Positions 1 to 13,793 of a stretch of DNA of 54,063 nt are shown here, in pieces; position 1 is the stretch's first letter; each line of letters starts with the position of its first letter. The stretch lies in assembly GCF_023973825.1 (NCBI RefSeq), contig NW_027122926.1, positions 1 to 54,063 of the forward strand. The letters run 5' to 3'. A program made the translations under genes and the position numbers. This DNA comes from Plasmodium brasilianum (taxonomy: Eukaryota; Apicomplexa; Aconoidasida; Haemosporida; Plasmodiidae). The notes under the pieces were generated by a model. The model saw only the letters and a list, made by a program, of their open reading frames with translations. It had not been told where the DNA came from and searched no databases.

Positions 1-904
1 ATATTAATAATGTAAAAAATAAAAATATATATATATTTTTAATTTATTTATAAATTTTAGATAAAATATATATTTAATTGATTTGTACAGAATTTGGTTA
101 ACACCAACATTAAGTACATTTATAAATAATTTTAAGTTTTCCTTTTAATAGTAATTATAAAGAAGCGATAACCTGGTAAATAAATGTAAATAATCTGTAC
201 TTAATAACGATATTCTTTTATCGTATATCTCTAACTTTAAATTTATGAAAAACAAAATAAGCTAAAAATGAATTTAATTTGCTTTTACAATAAAAATATT
301 TTATAAGATGTTTCTCACAAAACATATTTTATAGAATGAAATTTAAGTTTTTTAGTAAAAATACCTATAAAAATCCATAAATCTAAATACATTCACCTTC
401 TTTCACTAAATTCAAAACATTACATATGTATTACTAATTTAAAGTAAATAATACATATTCCTAATAACATGAAAGAATAACTATTTTAGACTAGAACAAT
501 ATATAAAGTAGAAATAAACAATTTTTAACTAAAACATAAATTAACACAAGTACTTAAATATATTAAATTTTATGTTATATATTAATTTTATTTCACACAT
601 ATAGTTTTTCTATAAAAATATAATTAAATATAAAATATATATGTATATTATGACAAGGATATTTAGCTAAACGTGGAAGATATTTTATAATACTCATGAG
701 AAAATATTAAAACGTTCAAATTCACTGAAAAACTAAGAACATATTCTATACTTGGGCATTAAGGAGTTCGTGTGGGGTTAGGTGTATTTAAAATATTTAA
801 GCAATTATGAATGTATTTAATAAGCTCATAACTATAGATATCTCGTGTGTTATCTTATATTTATTACTTAATTACAAGAAGAAACATAATTCTTTCTATG
901 CGTT
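1..904. other. AT-rich intergenic, no gene seen
   Basis: No sustained reading frame on either strand. It is the 3' flank of the minus-strand fam-m gene at 905-1891. Positions about 640-800 are slightly less AT-biased (for example the GT-rich run near 770-785), but the frames there break within a few codons, so no relict was called. Confidence 0.6.
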
Positions 905-1891
905 TTATTTCTTCCTTAATTTAATTTTTTCAAATTTTTTAACTTTTTTATGATAGTAAATAACCCCTGTTATAAGTGTGACACCTAATATAATGAACGG
1001 TATGAAATATATTAGAAAACCAAATAAAGTGCACGATACATGGATTTCCGTTACCCACTTATTGTTCTTCCATACTGACACTTCGAAAAACGGTTTTAAT
1101 ATATCAGACCAATACATCCCTAAAAGTTTATTCAAATTTGGTCCTAACGTTTTCCAAAAATTTGGGGCGAAGGTATTCAATACCTCACGCAATCCTCTTA
1201 AAAGTCCTATACTAGCAGAATAGTCTAATATTAGTGATAATAATAATAAGAAAAGGAGTAATAAAGGTAGGCGTAGTCGTAGTCCGTATTTTTTAAGTAC
1301 TATTCTCTTATATAATTTATCACTAATTGTCCTATTACTCTTAAGAAAATTCTCATAATCAAGTTCTTTGAATATTTTTTTTTCCAGACGGGAATATTTT
1401 TTTGTTTCAAAAATACAAGATTTACTTTTTTTATCTAGTTTATGAATTTCCTCATTATTTAAAGAACATCCATTTGATTTACTCTTTTTTGGTCTGTCTC
1501 TCTTCACATTATTACATATATTTGTTTTTTCGTTCTCTACATTATATGGTATCACTTCTCTTAATCCTAAAACAGATGAATTTATGTTCGTCATATATTT
1601 TGATAGTAATCGATAAATTCTTGTATCTAATTTTTTAACAGCTTTGTAGTTTTCATCTAAATATTTTTTAAAGGTACTCTAAAATAGCAAATCATATATT
1701 AGTAATTTACGGAATAAAAAATTTCTTGCCAAAAAAAATTACGAAAAAAAATAAAACAATAACAATCTGAATAATGTAAATATTCTTAAATATTATTATA
1801 ATACCAGTTCACTTGTGAAGTTTCCTCTCCAAGATAAAAAAATAAACATCGCAAGATTAATTAAAAACAATAATTTCATTTTTTCAACCAT
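905..1891 (-). CDS. fam-m: fam-m-like exported two-TM protein, two exons, intact
   Basis: Member of the two-exon exported family of P. malariae recognised by ETKKYSRLEKKIFKELDY and a YYHKKVKKFEKIK tail, which I assign to fam-m (the m/l letter rests on memory). Exon 1 is 1805-1891, starting MVEKMKLLF, a 29-residue hydrophobic signal. The intron is 1679-1804 (126 bp, GT..AG, phase 0). Exon 2 is 905-1678. The product is about 286 aa. Residues 52-56 are RLLSK, an RxL motif of PEXEL type but with K where E/Q/D is usual. A lysine-rich linker follows, then TM1 about 166-183, a roughly 60-residue loop, TM2 about 245-269 and a basic C-terminus. The expected location is exported to the host red cell or its surface. 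Published modelling related fam-l/fam-m to the RH5 fold; function is not known. The splice sites and the family consensus STF..YLDENY at the start of exon 2 support this model over an ATG at 1594. Confidence 0.9.
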
Positions 1892-2185
1892 TATATAGAT
1901 ATTTAATATTGAAATATATTAAATAAAAAGTTAACAATAGTATAATATTTTTTTAAAGATGGAGGATATTATAATTATTTATTAATTTAAATTTTATTTA
2001 TCCTTTTTCTTTTTTTTTCGTAAAAAATAAAATGTATGTAACTGTAATATATTGTATAATATAGACAAAGAAATAGAACATTAAAAAAACATTAAAGTAT
2101 TTTTATATTATATTTTCACTAAAATCTCATTTTTTATCAAAAAGAAAAATCTAAATTTATCCTTAATATAAAATAGACATAATTT
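1892..2185. promoter_or_regulatory. 5' flank and leader of fam-m at 905-1891
   Basis: Immediately before the ATG, read on the minus strand, is an AATATTAAATATCTATATA leader that closely matches the leaders of the fam genes at 24381 and 45077. The rest is AT-rich. It leads to the conserved upstream block at 2186-2345. Confidence 0.4.
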
Positions 2186-2345
2186 AATGTAGTAGTGTAA
2201 TTAAATTATTTTTGTTATAAATTCTCTTTAAATAATATAATAAAAAAAACTAAAGATTACTTATTTTTTCCAAGTACTCTTTATGCAGAATATAGAATCT
2301 ATAGAATATATAGAATATAGATAATTGGTTGTTCTCTATATTCAA
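2186..2345 (-). promoter_or_regulatory. Conserved bipartite fam-l/m upstream block (most diverged copy)
   Basis: Box A about 2186-2220 contains ATGTAGTAGTGTAATTAAAT, related to the consensus TGCACTGATTAAATAATT of the other copies. Box B about 2284-2345 has repeated ATAGAATATA followed by TTCTCTATATT. The distances from the gene's ATG (about 304 and 393 bp) match those of the other five fam genes. The role is inferred; promoter or enhancer is the simplest reading. Confidence 0.45.
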
Positions 2346-5300
2346 AGAATAATAAATAAGATTATGTTTGTTTTTCTGTTATAATTTATAATTTTATAAA
2401 TAATACATTTTGAAGAAGCAGGTTATTATTTTTAAATAATCATAATCATCATGACAACATAATAATAGTAATAATAAATTAAGGAATTAGTATTTTATTC
2501 AATTTCTCATTATACATTAATAATAACACTTTCATTCTCTATTAGTTTATTATATATTTAAGAAATTGTATTTATATCATACTATCAAATCTATAAATAA
2601 TATATATTTTTAAGATGAAATATATATTTTTTATTTTATATAAAGATATTAGAAAATTATAGTTTTTAATTAAGTTTAGTTCATATAATTATTTATAAAT
2701 TTAACGTTTCTAAATACTTCTAATAAACTACTTAATCTATTTTGTTAACTGTACATATTTAGATGAATTATCAATAAAAAACAATAAACAAAAAAAAAAA
2801 AAAAAATGTATTTCTAGTATTAAATGTACCATTATCATAACATGCCTTGTTCATTAATTATTTACCTACGTATTAAAAAATAAAAATGCATATATTTTTT
2901 TATTATCGGTATATTATATCAAAGATATTCAAGTAATTTTTATAAAAAGGAATTTAATGAACAATAATATAATTGTATTTATAAGATATTAAATATACTT
3001 ACGTTTCATTTTATGCAAGAGTATTGTATTGCACAATATTAATAATCTAAAATACACAGTTATTATGGAAATCAAATTTATGTTAGTAAATGTAGATTGT
3101 TATTCACTTCCAAATATAATATGTTCTCCTAATATATAACGATAATTTTTATTATTTATAGTGTATTAACTTAATATTCATAAATATTAAACATTTTTCT
3201 TAAAAATTTTTTTACATTAAAATACGATACTATAACCTCGATAAAATAAATTATTAAATATGAGAACAAGAAAAAAGAAAAAATACCTCAAAAAAACGCA
3301 AATGTATTAAAAATGATATTACAAATGTACGAAAAGCCTTAAAAAAAATATATAAAAACTCGATATGCACGAAAAATAAAACAATTAATTTTTACAGCTA
3401 TATATTATTATTTTTACATATAATTACAACGATTTTCCAAAAAGAAATATAAAATGGTAAATATATTTATTTACATATATTAATAGTCATTTTATTTTTT
3501 TTTAAATATATTAGTATATCCTTATATATATATCTTTTCTCGATTTCTTCTTTATATTATTATTCCTAAATAATACGTTATGTTTCTGTATCTATTTGGA
3601 TTTATTTAAAGCCATAATTTTCATGTACTATTAGTAGTAAATGTTATTCATTTTTTTTTCCAGTTTTTTTTACATGCATATCTAGTTACATAAAAAATTA
3701 TTTTTATAATAAGCCCAAGAAATAAAAACATTATGAACAATTATTAAGCAGTACTTATATACGTAGACACTAATACATTTAATCGTACATTCAATGTAAA
3801 TGGAACAATATAGCTAAAAAAATTTTTTAGTATACTTTTGTTTAATTCAAAAAAAAAATGAAAATATTGAACATTATAATACTTGAAAAATAATAACATG
3901 AGAAAAATAAATATATGTATGAGTTGATGTTTTGAACTTATATCTATAATTATGACTTTTATTTTTGTAAATATTTTAGCACATAATTTATTATAAGTTT
4001 TTTTCAAGAAATGTATACTATTAGAAAAATCTAAAAAAATTTATTATATACGTAAATAACTTAAGTATAATTAATATTCTGAACAAATTGTTATAAGATT
4101 TTTATTTAGAACAATACATTATATAATATCGTTAATAGAGAATAAAATTATGTAAAAGCTAGTATTGTATAGATTATTATTATACCTACTTATTTTTATT
4201 TCTAATAGTATGTGTACATATATATATACTTTAATTTTTTCTATACATATTCAAAAAGACTTACACGAAACTGTAAAAAATAATATATATTTTTTTTTTT
4301 ATATAAGTACTAGAATTAATGTGAATAGGTTTGTTCCAAAAAATTAAACGGCATTTTATTTAAAAGTAATACCATAATATAAATTAAAGGCATTTTTAAA
4401 ATGAATTTATTATTCTTTATCTGAATTCAAAAATATTGTTAAATCCTTAAATTCATGAATTTGCATATATTGCAAATTCATAAATTTTGAACTTTCTATT
4501 GTGTAAAAAAGAGGTTGGAAACATATTACTGATGATATATTATAAATATATTTTTAAGAATTTTATTATATTTATATTAATAGACAAGAAAATAAGTAGA
4601 TATGATATGCCATGTACGGATCTATCCTTATAATGAAATAAAACTAATGTAATAAAATTTGTGCTTTAATTAGTGATCTTGTAACAAATTCCAAAAAACA
4701 TGAGATACAATTTTTAAAAAACATATATAGTAAATTATACATGTATAAAATTAAAAATAAGTGCAATTCCTAGTAACATAAAAATAATTGTTGAAATATA
4801 TAGCAGGAAATGTTCAATTTTATGGATTCTAAAAACAACGTTATTGTATTATTCTAAAAGCTCCATCAATCATGCACACCAAAAGGTACAATGAATTAAG
4901 TTAAATTAGTAATGAAAAATTTAATTAAAAGAAATATTAAAAATGTGAATTCTATAATGAACAATAATAATTAGTTATATTTTCTTAAATTGAAAAAAAA
5001 CATATATTTTTTAATTATAAAATCATTTAACCATTTTCGATGAAGGGTGACGTGGGAAACATATCATTTTTTATTGGAACTAAAAGTTTTGTCTTATTCG
5101 AAAAATAAATACATATATTTTGTTTTATTTAATGACAATATTTTAACCCACTTACTAAAGAATTTAATCTGAGATATGTTAAATTAAATTCATGGGAATT
5201 TTATAATATCTGACAATTATTAAAACGAAAATTATTTCAATAAGTGATCCATAAATATTTGATTAATTTTAATTCATCCGTTTAATCCTTTAATAATAAA

Positions 5301-5652
5301 AACAAACAAATAAAATATATATCTTATTCATTTAACGACTATTAGTAACATATATATTTTAGTAATTTTTATAAAATTGAGTTACTGTCTCATTAATAAT
5401 AATAGTAAAATTATATATTTTTTTAATTTTTTATTTTATTGAAACGATTCAGTATCTCCAAGTTAGTAAGAACATATAAGTAGCCAATAATTATAAAGTT
5501 ATGTTTTTTTATGATATAAATTAATTTCACATTTATACAAAAATAAAGAAAAATAAAAGTCACTTATAATTATTCTTTCACTAAATATGTTTTATTCCAT
5601 GTTTCTAATGAAATCCATTTTATATAATAAATATTAATCATTCTTCTTAATA

Positions 5653-5711
<59 letters not shown>

Positions 5712-6207
5712 TATCAAACTACATAAAATCCCTTTCATAATATACAAATAAACACATATTTTTCTATTTAAAATCTACAATGTATTTTCATAAAAACTTG
5801 AACAAATAATAATTTCAGACTAGCATGAAATGCAAAATAATAAGAAGAATTACTTTGCAGGAATATAAATTATCACAATTCAAAGTAATTGTATGAATTG
5901 TGGCATTATTTATTAATTTTAATGAACAAACATATTTCTATAGAAATGTATTTTAATATACAATTGTTTATATTGAGTTAAATTAATAATTTAAAATACC
6001 TGTTTGAAAACATTAAAAAATTCAAATACATAAGAACATAAAAAATATAACTATTTATATTTTTATATCGAAGAAATCAGATTTACACACCTATTTATAA
6101 TACGTTTGATATTATATGCATGTTTATTAAGTAAATCACTAATAATATCATAGTTTTTCATATTAAAAGCTTCTCTAGATAAAGATATACATCCCCTATT
6201 ATTTATT
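2346..6207. repeat. AT-rich intergenic with a long (AT)n tract
   Basis: Almost 3.9 kb with no credible gene. Short low-complexity frames at 3744-4007 (minus) and 4165-4347 (plus) are hydrophobic, I/F/Y/N-rich and lack splice partners, so I treat them as chance. A dinucleotide AT tract runs about 5661-5707 and a poly-A run about 2790-2806. The 3' flank of the next fam-l gene near 5985-6045 carries AACATTAAAAAATTCAAATA, similar to the 3' flank of the fam-m gene at 47763 (near 47560-47590). Confidence 0.6.
5661..5707. repeat. (AT)n microsatellite
   Basis: About 23 uninterrupted AT units. It is the longest dinucleotide tract in the window and a plausible length-polymorphic marker. No gene overlaps it. 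Confidence 0.95.
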
Positions 6208-7105
6208 TTACTCAGACATTAACTTAATTTTTTCATATTTTTCATTATTCCTTAAAATCTTATAAATTGCAATTATAAGTATAACAGATAATATAACGAT
6301 AAAAATGCTATAAAGTATAACATAAGGATCCATTTTTAAAAATTCTTTCAACTTACATGTAATATCATAAAAAAACTTACCTAATGAATTCTCTTTAATT
6401 GTATCCCATGTAACGTTCAAAAATGTTAATCCTGGTGATATTGGTATTCCTATTCCCAGGAATAAAAAAATAAAAAATAGAGTAAAACCAAAACCGTAAT
6501 TCCTAAATTTTATTTTCTTTAAATCTATATCACAAATTCTCCTCTTTTTTTCAACAAAATCATCAAAATCTTTTTTCTTTATCCATTTTTTTTGAAAATG
6601 AAAATGTTTTCCATCAAACATTCCATTATTATAATCTATAATTTCCGTGTAGTATTGCTGCTTGTTTAGTAAACTTCTGTTTGATTGTTTGTTTTTACCT
6701 TTGGTCAATTTTTCATTATTACATATATTTATTTTTTTGTATTTCATACTATTTGATATATCTTCCGTTAAACCTACTGTATTTGAATTCTGATCCTTTT
6801 TATATTTTGCTAGTAGACGATAATGTATTGCTTCTGATATACTATCGAGATTCCATTTCACTTTCAAAGATTTGTTAAGCATTATCTAAAAAAAAAAGAG
6901 AAGTGTAAATACTTACCACGTATTAGAATACAGAATGTAATGATAAAAAACATGATTAATTAATATATAAAACTAAGAATATAAATAGTAAAATTGTCTT
7001 TAAATGGAATAATCATAGTACATCACTGCTAAAATGATATATCGAAGCTAAAATTATAAACGCAGAAAAATTAATGCATAATATTAGCTTAATTATTTGC
7101 TCCAT
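6208..7105 (-). CDS. fam-l: fam-l-like exported two-TM protein, two exons, intact
   Basis: Assigned to fam-l from DYNNGMFDGKHFHF and a KKWIKKKDFDDF segment shared with the genes at 44174 and 23487. Exon 1 is 7022-7105 (28 codons, starts MEQIIKLI, hydrophobic signal). The intron is 6886-7021 (136 bp, GT..AG, phase 0). Exon 2 is 6208-6885 and begins I-M-L-N-K-S-L. The product is about 253 aa. An RxL export-like motif, RLLAK, lies at 51-55. The middle is charged and lysine-rich. TM1 is about 160-178, a short luminal loop follows, TM2 is about 215-237, and the tail is RNNEKYEKIK. It probably reaches the infected red cell; function is unknown. It is the upstream partner of the fam-m gene at 905-1891 on the same strand, about 4.3 kb away, the loosest of the three pairs. 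Confidence 0.9.
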
Positions 7106-7368
7106 GTTATAGACCATTAATATACTAATATGTTCAGAAAGAAATAAAATAATATTATTATAATATAATTCAAATTAAAAAAAATACTACATTTGTTTAA
7201 AATATTTATTTTTATTATTGCTTCTTAAACACTTAATATAATGCAAAAAACTAAGTGGAGTTTTACATCTACAAAAAAAAAATTAAAACTTTATATGTAT
7301 ATTATAAAATTTTTAACTTAATATTTTCAAAAAAAAAGCAAAGTTCATTTAAAAAAAAAATATAATAT
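7106..7368. promoter_or_regulatory. 5' flank of fam-l at 6208-7105
   Basis: AT-rich leader and proximal promoter region between the ATG and the conserved upstream block. No reading frame. The leader TCTATAACATGG just before the start is a degenerate form of the ATCTATATAATGG seen at sister genes. Confidence 0.35.
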
Positions 7369-7560
7369 ATTCATAAATATTCAAAATATATAATTTTATT
7401 AATTAAAGTAATGCACTGATAAAATAATTTTTTTTATTAAACTTTTTCATAATATAAAAATGAAAAAAAATGTTTTTTAAATATTTAGAAATATTGAGCT
7501 TATATAGAATACATAGAAGGTATATAATATATATTTAATACATTTCTTTACATGTTGCAA
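7369..7560 (-). promoter_or_regulatory. Conserved bipartite fam-l/m upstream block
   Basis: Box A about 7369-7440 contains TTCATAAATATTCAAAATAT, then ATGCACTGATAAAATAATTT. Box B about 7495-7560 contains GAGCTTATATAGAATA, then TTCTTTACAT. The two boxes sit about 307 and 390 bp upstream of the ATG. The same order and spacing occur upstream of the other fam genes, which is why I call it a regulatory candidate rather than chance AT richness. Confidence 0.6.
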
Positions 7561-10521
7561 AAATAATTATTAATTTTATTAATATTTTGTTTTAAAAGAA
7601 AATTTTATTATGCCTAAAAATATTATTCATGTAAATAAAAAAATTGTTTTAATAATACATAAAAAAAAACATTATATATTACTTGAATTATAGCGCATAA
7701 TTTAGTATATTCTGAAGCACATGTAGTACTTTATACGCTATAATATAATTAAATAGGTCTAATTAATTTTATACAAAATAATCTGTGAAAAAATGTATAG
7801 CTTAGTGGAAAATAAAGACTAATTTTTTATTTTTCTTAAAAAATTTTTCATAACAACTTTTCTTGATTATTTTTAACTTATATTAATACATTTAAATGAA
7901 ATGCTTCTAAATTCTTAACTTAATTTTTTTTTTTTGACTGAATATATATACTTAAAAGAACTGTAATAAAAAAAAATAATTATTATTATATAATATACGT
8001 TAATACGTACATAATTTAGTTTTAGTAATGTGTTTGCTTAATTCTTTCTTTAACATACATATATATCGCATTCATTATGAATTTATTTTATGGTATATAT
8101 TAAACTAATATTTACAAAATTAAATTAAATCAACAACTACATAACTGCCCTAATAATATGATAAATATAGGTATCATTTAATTTATTTCTGACATATTTT
8201 ATTACTCAGAATTAATAACCTTCTACATATATTATTACTAAAAATTGAAATTATACAAATATATCTTAAAATTTCTTATCCGTATTATGATACACAAAAT
8301 AAAACTGTCTTTAGAAATATACATATATAATAAAGAAAAGAATATAATTACGTAAAGTATTATAACTTTTAATACTAACAAAAAAATATATATATATATT
8401 AAAGTAAAGTTATTAAAATAACAATTTTAGCACTTAATGTAACATTAAAAAAAATACCACAAAATCATTACTCAAATCGAATAACGTACAATATAACATA
8501 ATATTGTCAAGAAGAAAGAAATTTTAATATATAAAATATTAAATATTAAACAATAATACACAGAAAATTCTTTTATATATAGATACTTTTTATTAGAGTG
8601 TTATAGAGTTTAGAATAAATTATTTATAGCTTATTCATAAGCATATATATAACTCTTAAAATTATTTGTAAATTATAATACGTCTTAAACTAAAATAGCT
8701 GAAATAAAGGTTATGTTTTACTAAATATATCTTCACAACAAGAAATATGCATATACGAATATTTTTATTCTTCACTCTTATTTACGCTAAGTAACTGGCA
8801 ATAATTATAAAAATATTATATATTAAATATATTATTTTAATAATATAATAATAATTTAATAATAATTTTCCTAATAAAAATACTCCTATAAAAAATATTT
8901 AAAAAAAAAAAAAAAGTTTTAGTTCTATAATATATATATTTATTATTTTACAGCTATTTATATATTTTTTTTGTTTTATAATTATAGTAATATAGTTTTA
9001 TTATACAACTTTATATTTATATTAATTTTTTTTATAGTTATTCATATTATTCACTTTTTGATTAAATCATTATTCTTGATATATTTTTCATTTTTTATTG
9101 CTTATACATTGTTAATATACTAATGTTATATTATATATTTGCTATGATCATGTATATTTTAAACATTAATAATATTGTATTATATTCAAAAATAATAAAA
9201 CTATTGTTATTTTACGCACTCAAATATAGAGAAATAGTTTCATTATTCTGTATAAGAGATTCTACTCTATTATGTAAGCTAACATATATTTTATTCTTGA
9301 AAATCTTATAATTAGGTTTTTATTATTTAAACATTAAATTTATAAATACATCACTTAAATATATAGTATATATATTATTAATGTATATTTATATTTTAAC
9401 CATACATTATATATTTTTAGTAGACAATATAAATACATATATGTATGATACAAAGGTATATTTACAACACAACATCCTTAAAAGTTTTGATTTGATGTGA
9501 GTTATCTTAATTTTTAACAGATCATCTTTATATTTCATATAAACAAAATATCTTGATAAATTTTAGCAAATTATGTGCATTAGTTAATTATCTAACATGA
9601 TAATAAGAATAAACTTTTTTATCAATAAAAATATCCCAATTTTATTCGTCTACGATGACCAATAAAATATTTTTGAGTTCACTGTTTTATTTCTACATAA
9701 AACGTTTCTATAATATGAATATATACAGAATATATTCTATATATAAAATTTATTAATAAAAATATACATAATAAAAATTAACATAAACTTAATATTTTTG
9801 ATATCCAAACATTTTTTATGATCGTTTACAGCAAATGAAGCACTTAATTTTTCATATATGTATAAAATTTTTTTTTATATACTCTAATTTATCTTTATAA
9901 AATACTTCTAAAATTAAACTTTATATTTTATATTGTATAATTTACAATATATTTAATTACTTTTTTGTATATTTTATATTTTACTCTTGGTATATTATAT
10001 ATTATCTCTTTTATAGTATGGACTTTTCTTATGATATAATAATAATTAACACCTTACTAACCTATTCAATAAATTCGTCATATAATTCATTTTACTGCTT
10101 TAAATAAAGACTTTTATAAAACTATTATATATAAGAAAATATTTATCTTTAATAAACACATTAACTGAAAATCTCTTATTTCTTCTTAATTGTATAATGG
10201 GATATTGGTAAATTAGTAGGCAACAAGCATCAAAATTTTTAATTTAACGTCCTCCAATTATTTTCCTATGTAAAATTTTATACATATTTCAATTAATCAT
10301 CTTCTTTATAGAGATAATTTATCAACCAAGTATGTTCTGCAGTGCATCCAAATAATATAAAGTACTATTTCCATTACTATTTTTAAATATTCTAAATTAT
10401 GTTTGTTATATATTTTTTTTTGTTTTTTTAATAGAAATATCTACGTAAAAACAATTTTTATAAAATTAATATTCGTAGTAATAACTCATTTAATGTAAAT
10501 TTTGTCTTTAGTAAATTAATT
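7561..10521. other. AT-rich intergenic, no gene seen
   Basis: About 3 kb of low-complexity A/T sequence. The only frame over 60 codons (plus strand, 9123-9311) is a poly-hydrophobic, stop-flanked AT-rich frame with no family motif or splice context, and it is not called. The right end is the 3' flank of the pir gene at 10522. Confidence 0.6.
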
Positions 10522-11765
10522 TCAAGCAGGGTGATAGGCTACATTTACTTCTCTTCTCCTTAAATTTGATAAAACATGTGTAGATATGTATTCTGTTAAT
10601 TCCTGTTTATAACTATCATCTAGACTACGTCTAATTAATTTTTTCCTTATTAATTTTGTATTTATCCAGGGTACAATTGGAGTAAACTATTTTAAAAAAG
10701 ATGCGTACAAGAAGTTTATATTAGAATTATTAAATAAATATTTATTATTTTTTTCTTTGTTAAAGATAAATATATATTAGCAAATTAGAATACTTATATT
10801 TATATTCTTTATTTCTATTTACCTTATATAGAATAAAGCTAATAAATAAAATTCCTGCAAGTGGAAAAGCAACCAACATTAAAATTTGAGATATATTATA
10901 AGTAGATTGACCAATAGTAGGTGTCGTTTCACTAGGAAAATGATCATCTAATTTTTTCAAACCACTAGATGCTGAATGATATTCTTTTATTTTATACTTT
11001 AAAGTAGGTAGCTTTTTGTTAAAACATTCAGGAACATGTTTCTTAAGTACTGTACAATAATCCTTAGAACTGGATGAATTACAGATTTCATACACTTCAC
11101 TATATGTATTGGTAGCTTGATCAAGGTATACTTTAGATGCACTATCACACAAATTACTATGAAAATTAAGAGTTTCCTCAATAAAATCGTGATGTTTACA
11201 ATATTCATACACAACCTTCATTTTATTAAACTCCTCCTTACTAATAAGTCCAAAAAAAAAATTACACTTGCACTTATCCCTTCCAGCAATTGTTTCTGAA
11301 CAATTTTCAAATATTTTAATAATATCTGAAAATGAATTTTCATTTGATAATGTATTAAATAATTTATTACCCATCCAGTAGTACAAACTATGACATTTTT
11401 CATTACACTTATGGTCATTAGTAGAAAAAGATATTAAACATAAAGCATTTAGAACCTTATCTTCAACACTCTTAATATCTTTGTAACTATTTAATCGAGA
11501 TTTTATTGGATTAATTTTATCTTCTTCATCGTAACAATAATAGACCCCTGATGATTCAAAACCTCTATAATCTCTTGAAGATAATAAATCTAAATGACTT
11601 TTCTTAGAATTAAAATAAAAAAAAAAAAAATTACAAATAATGGAAAAATATTATTACTCAGAATAATTTTATTAATGTATTTATTTAAAATAACAAATAT
11701 TATTCAATGAATATTAAATATAATGTATTATTAAAAAGTATATAAACCTCTAGCATAGATGACAT
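10522..11765 (-). CDS. pir: PIR multigene family protein, three exons, intact
   Basis: Classic vir/pir layout. Exon 1 is 11748-11765 (MSSMLE). Intron 1 is 11603-11747. Exon 2 is 10823-11602 (260 codons). Intron 2 is 10687-10822. Exon 3 is 10522-10686 (54 residues plus stop). All splice phases are 0, and the product is about 320 aa. Exon 2 holds the cysteine-bearing ectodomain, including CHSLYYWMGNKL (the conserved C..YYW motif of the family) and many further Cys residues. It ends with one membrane segment, about ILMLVAFPLAGILFISFILY, followed by K at the splice. Exon 3 supplies the cytoplasmic tail starting FTPIVPWINTKLIRKK, the family's typical junction. There is no cleavable signal, as usual for PIR. 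PIR proteins are variant antigens of infected cells; the exact role is unknown. A bare open frame misses exons 1 and 3 and starts at a TTG inside exon 2. Confidence 0.92.
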
Positions 11766-13793
11766 TTTTAAAGATGGGTTAATTCCTGGAATATTAGAAA
11801 TAAAAGAAAAAACATTTTTTTTAAATAATTTTTTATATATATATCATATTAGAAATTAGTATTTTATTATGTTATATTAAATATTTAAAAAAGTATATAG
11901 TAATTATATTCTTATAATTTTTTTTCAATTTTTTTTTGAGATATAAACTACAATAATATAATTATTTTCATGTAAAAGTAACATTCATAAATATGATATA
12001 GCATGTATAAGATATATACAACAAAGGAATAAATAAGAATAATGATATTATAAGATATTCTAACTTACTTAAATGTTACACGACTTAATTACATATAGCA
12101 AGTAGGATAACGTTTATTTTAATATACATATTCAGAAATTATTTCATATATACATTTATATAATTTTTTTTATAAGAATTTTTGGCTATATATTAATGAC
12201 GAAATAATTTTTTTACATATATTATTATAAGAAATTCTTCTCTGAAATATGTAATTATATATTTATAATTAACCTGACAAAATACTTTACTTTGTCTGTG
12301 TAATTACTTATAATTTCGTTGCAAATATTAAAATTAAGAAATTATTAATAATATATAAACTCATGCTATATTTGTCTTTAAATGTATTTAATGAAATATT
12401 TATATAATATGTAATATTAAATTTTGGAATGATTATGTGTAAAAAAATAATTTAAAAATATCAATTTTACATTTAATATATAGAACTATTTCCTTGATAT
12501 ATATATTTATCTTTTATATCTCTCTACTTTATACTTATAAATATTATGCTTTTATAATTTTCAAAGTTCTTAAAATACATTTTATGAAACTTTAATTAAT
12601 AACATCAATATATATAGCAACAACTTATTAATTCCATTAAAAGTAAATGTTTAATACTTTTATAGAGATTAACTAAATCCTAAAAAAAAGAAACTTTAAT
12701 AATTTTTAATTTAATAAAAATGATATACGCCTAAAATTAATTTATTTAAATTATTATTATAACTACATATTTATTGAGAATGTAGTGCACTATCTTATAT
12801 AAAATTTTTATAAAATTAAGGATAAAAATATTTAAATAAAATATAATTAAAATAAATTTTGTATAATTGATATTTTTCAGAAATATATATAAAACTAATA
12901 ATTTATTTGACTATATTATAATTATAGTGAACATTACTAACATATTACCTACTCTACTTATAAGGGGTTTGTCACCACCATTTTACAGTATTAATTTTAT
13001 GGAGTTATTAAAATAAATTATCAAATAAAGCTTTATCTTATATATTAGTATAGGAAGAAAGGAAACCACTATTAACTACAATTATCACATGTACTATATT
13101 AAATATATTATTATTTATTTTTTTTTTATATATCCCTTTTTATTAATTTTAGTATTTATAATTCTATTTTATATGTATATTTTGCAGTACGTAAAGAAAA
13201 TTTTAGTATTTCACATTAATATAATTTGTTATACTTAATGTTAATACTTGTTAATATAAAATATGAATTCCATTTTATTTTTATATACCTAAATGATTTC
13301 TCTCTTAATATATATGATTACATTTTATACATTACTTCTAACAGTATTATATAAGTTCTTTCATTACATTTTCCTATTACAATTTTTTTTAGGTCTTTCA
13401 TAATTCTTAATCTATAATTATATATAACTGTACATTATGGTTACACATATAAATATTCGTAAAAATTGTAGCTCCTAAAATTTTTTTTTTCTTTTTAAAA
13501 ATGAATGATTTTTTCCTAATTAAATTATGGAAATAATTATATGAATAATAATAAAAATAACTTAGTAGTATATATTGTACCTGTAAAAAATTTTGTTCAC
13601 TGAAAATTCATTAAAAAGAGGTTTTATTTTGTTAAATGATCCTTTTTATTTTTTCTATTTTATTTTTATTATTATATTATACTTAAACTCCCATTATTAT
13701 TTGAGGTTGTGCAATAGTAAATATAAGCTTACCTTTATAAATAAATTTTTTATTCTTATTTTATTTTTTTCACTATATATTATATAGTTATGT
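11766..13793. other. AT-rich intergenic between pir and the STP1 pseudogene
   Basis: This is the divergent space between a minus-strand pir and a plus-strand STP1 relict, so both promoters should lie here. I see no conserved block like that of the fam genes. The plus frame at 13593-13787 is strongly hydrophobic and might cover decayed STP1 5' sequence, but no STP1 motif is visible, so it is left unassigned. Confidence 0.5.

Noticed and set aside
978..1223. Plus-strand open frame
   Set aside because: Antisense shadow of the fam-m second exon; no motif of its own.
3744..4347. Two 60-87 codon frames, one on each strand
   Set aside because: Low-complexity hydrophobic translations typical of AT-rich DNA; no splice partner, signal or family motif.
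9123..9311. Plus-strand 62-codon frame
   Set aside because: Poly-I/L/Y composition and no supporting context.
13593..13787. Plus-strand hydrophobic frame upstream of the STP1 relict
   Set aside because: Could not be matched to any STP1 segment, and its frame does not join the recognised part.
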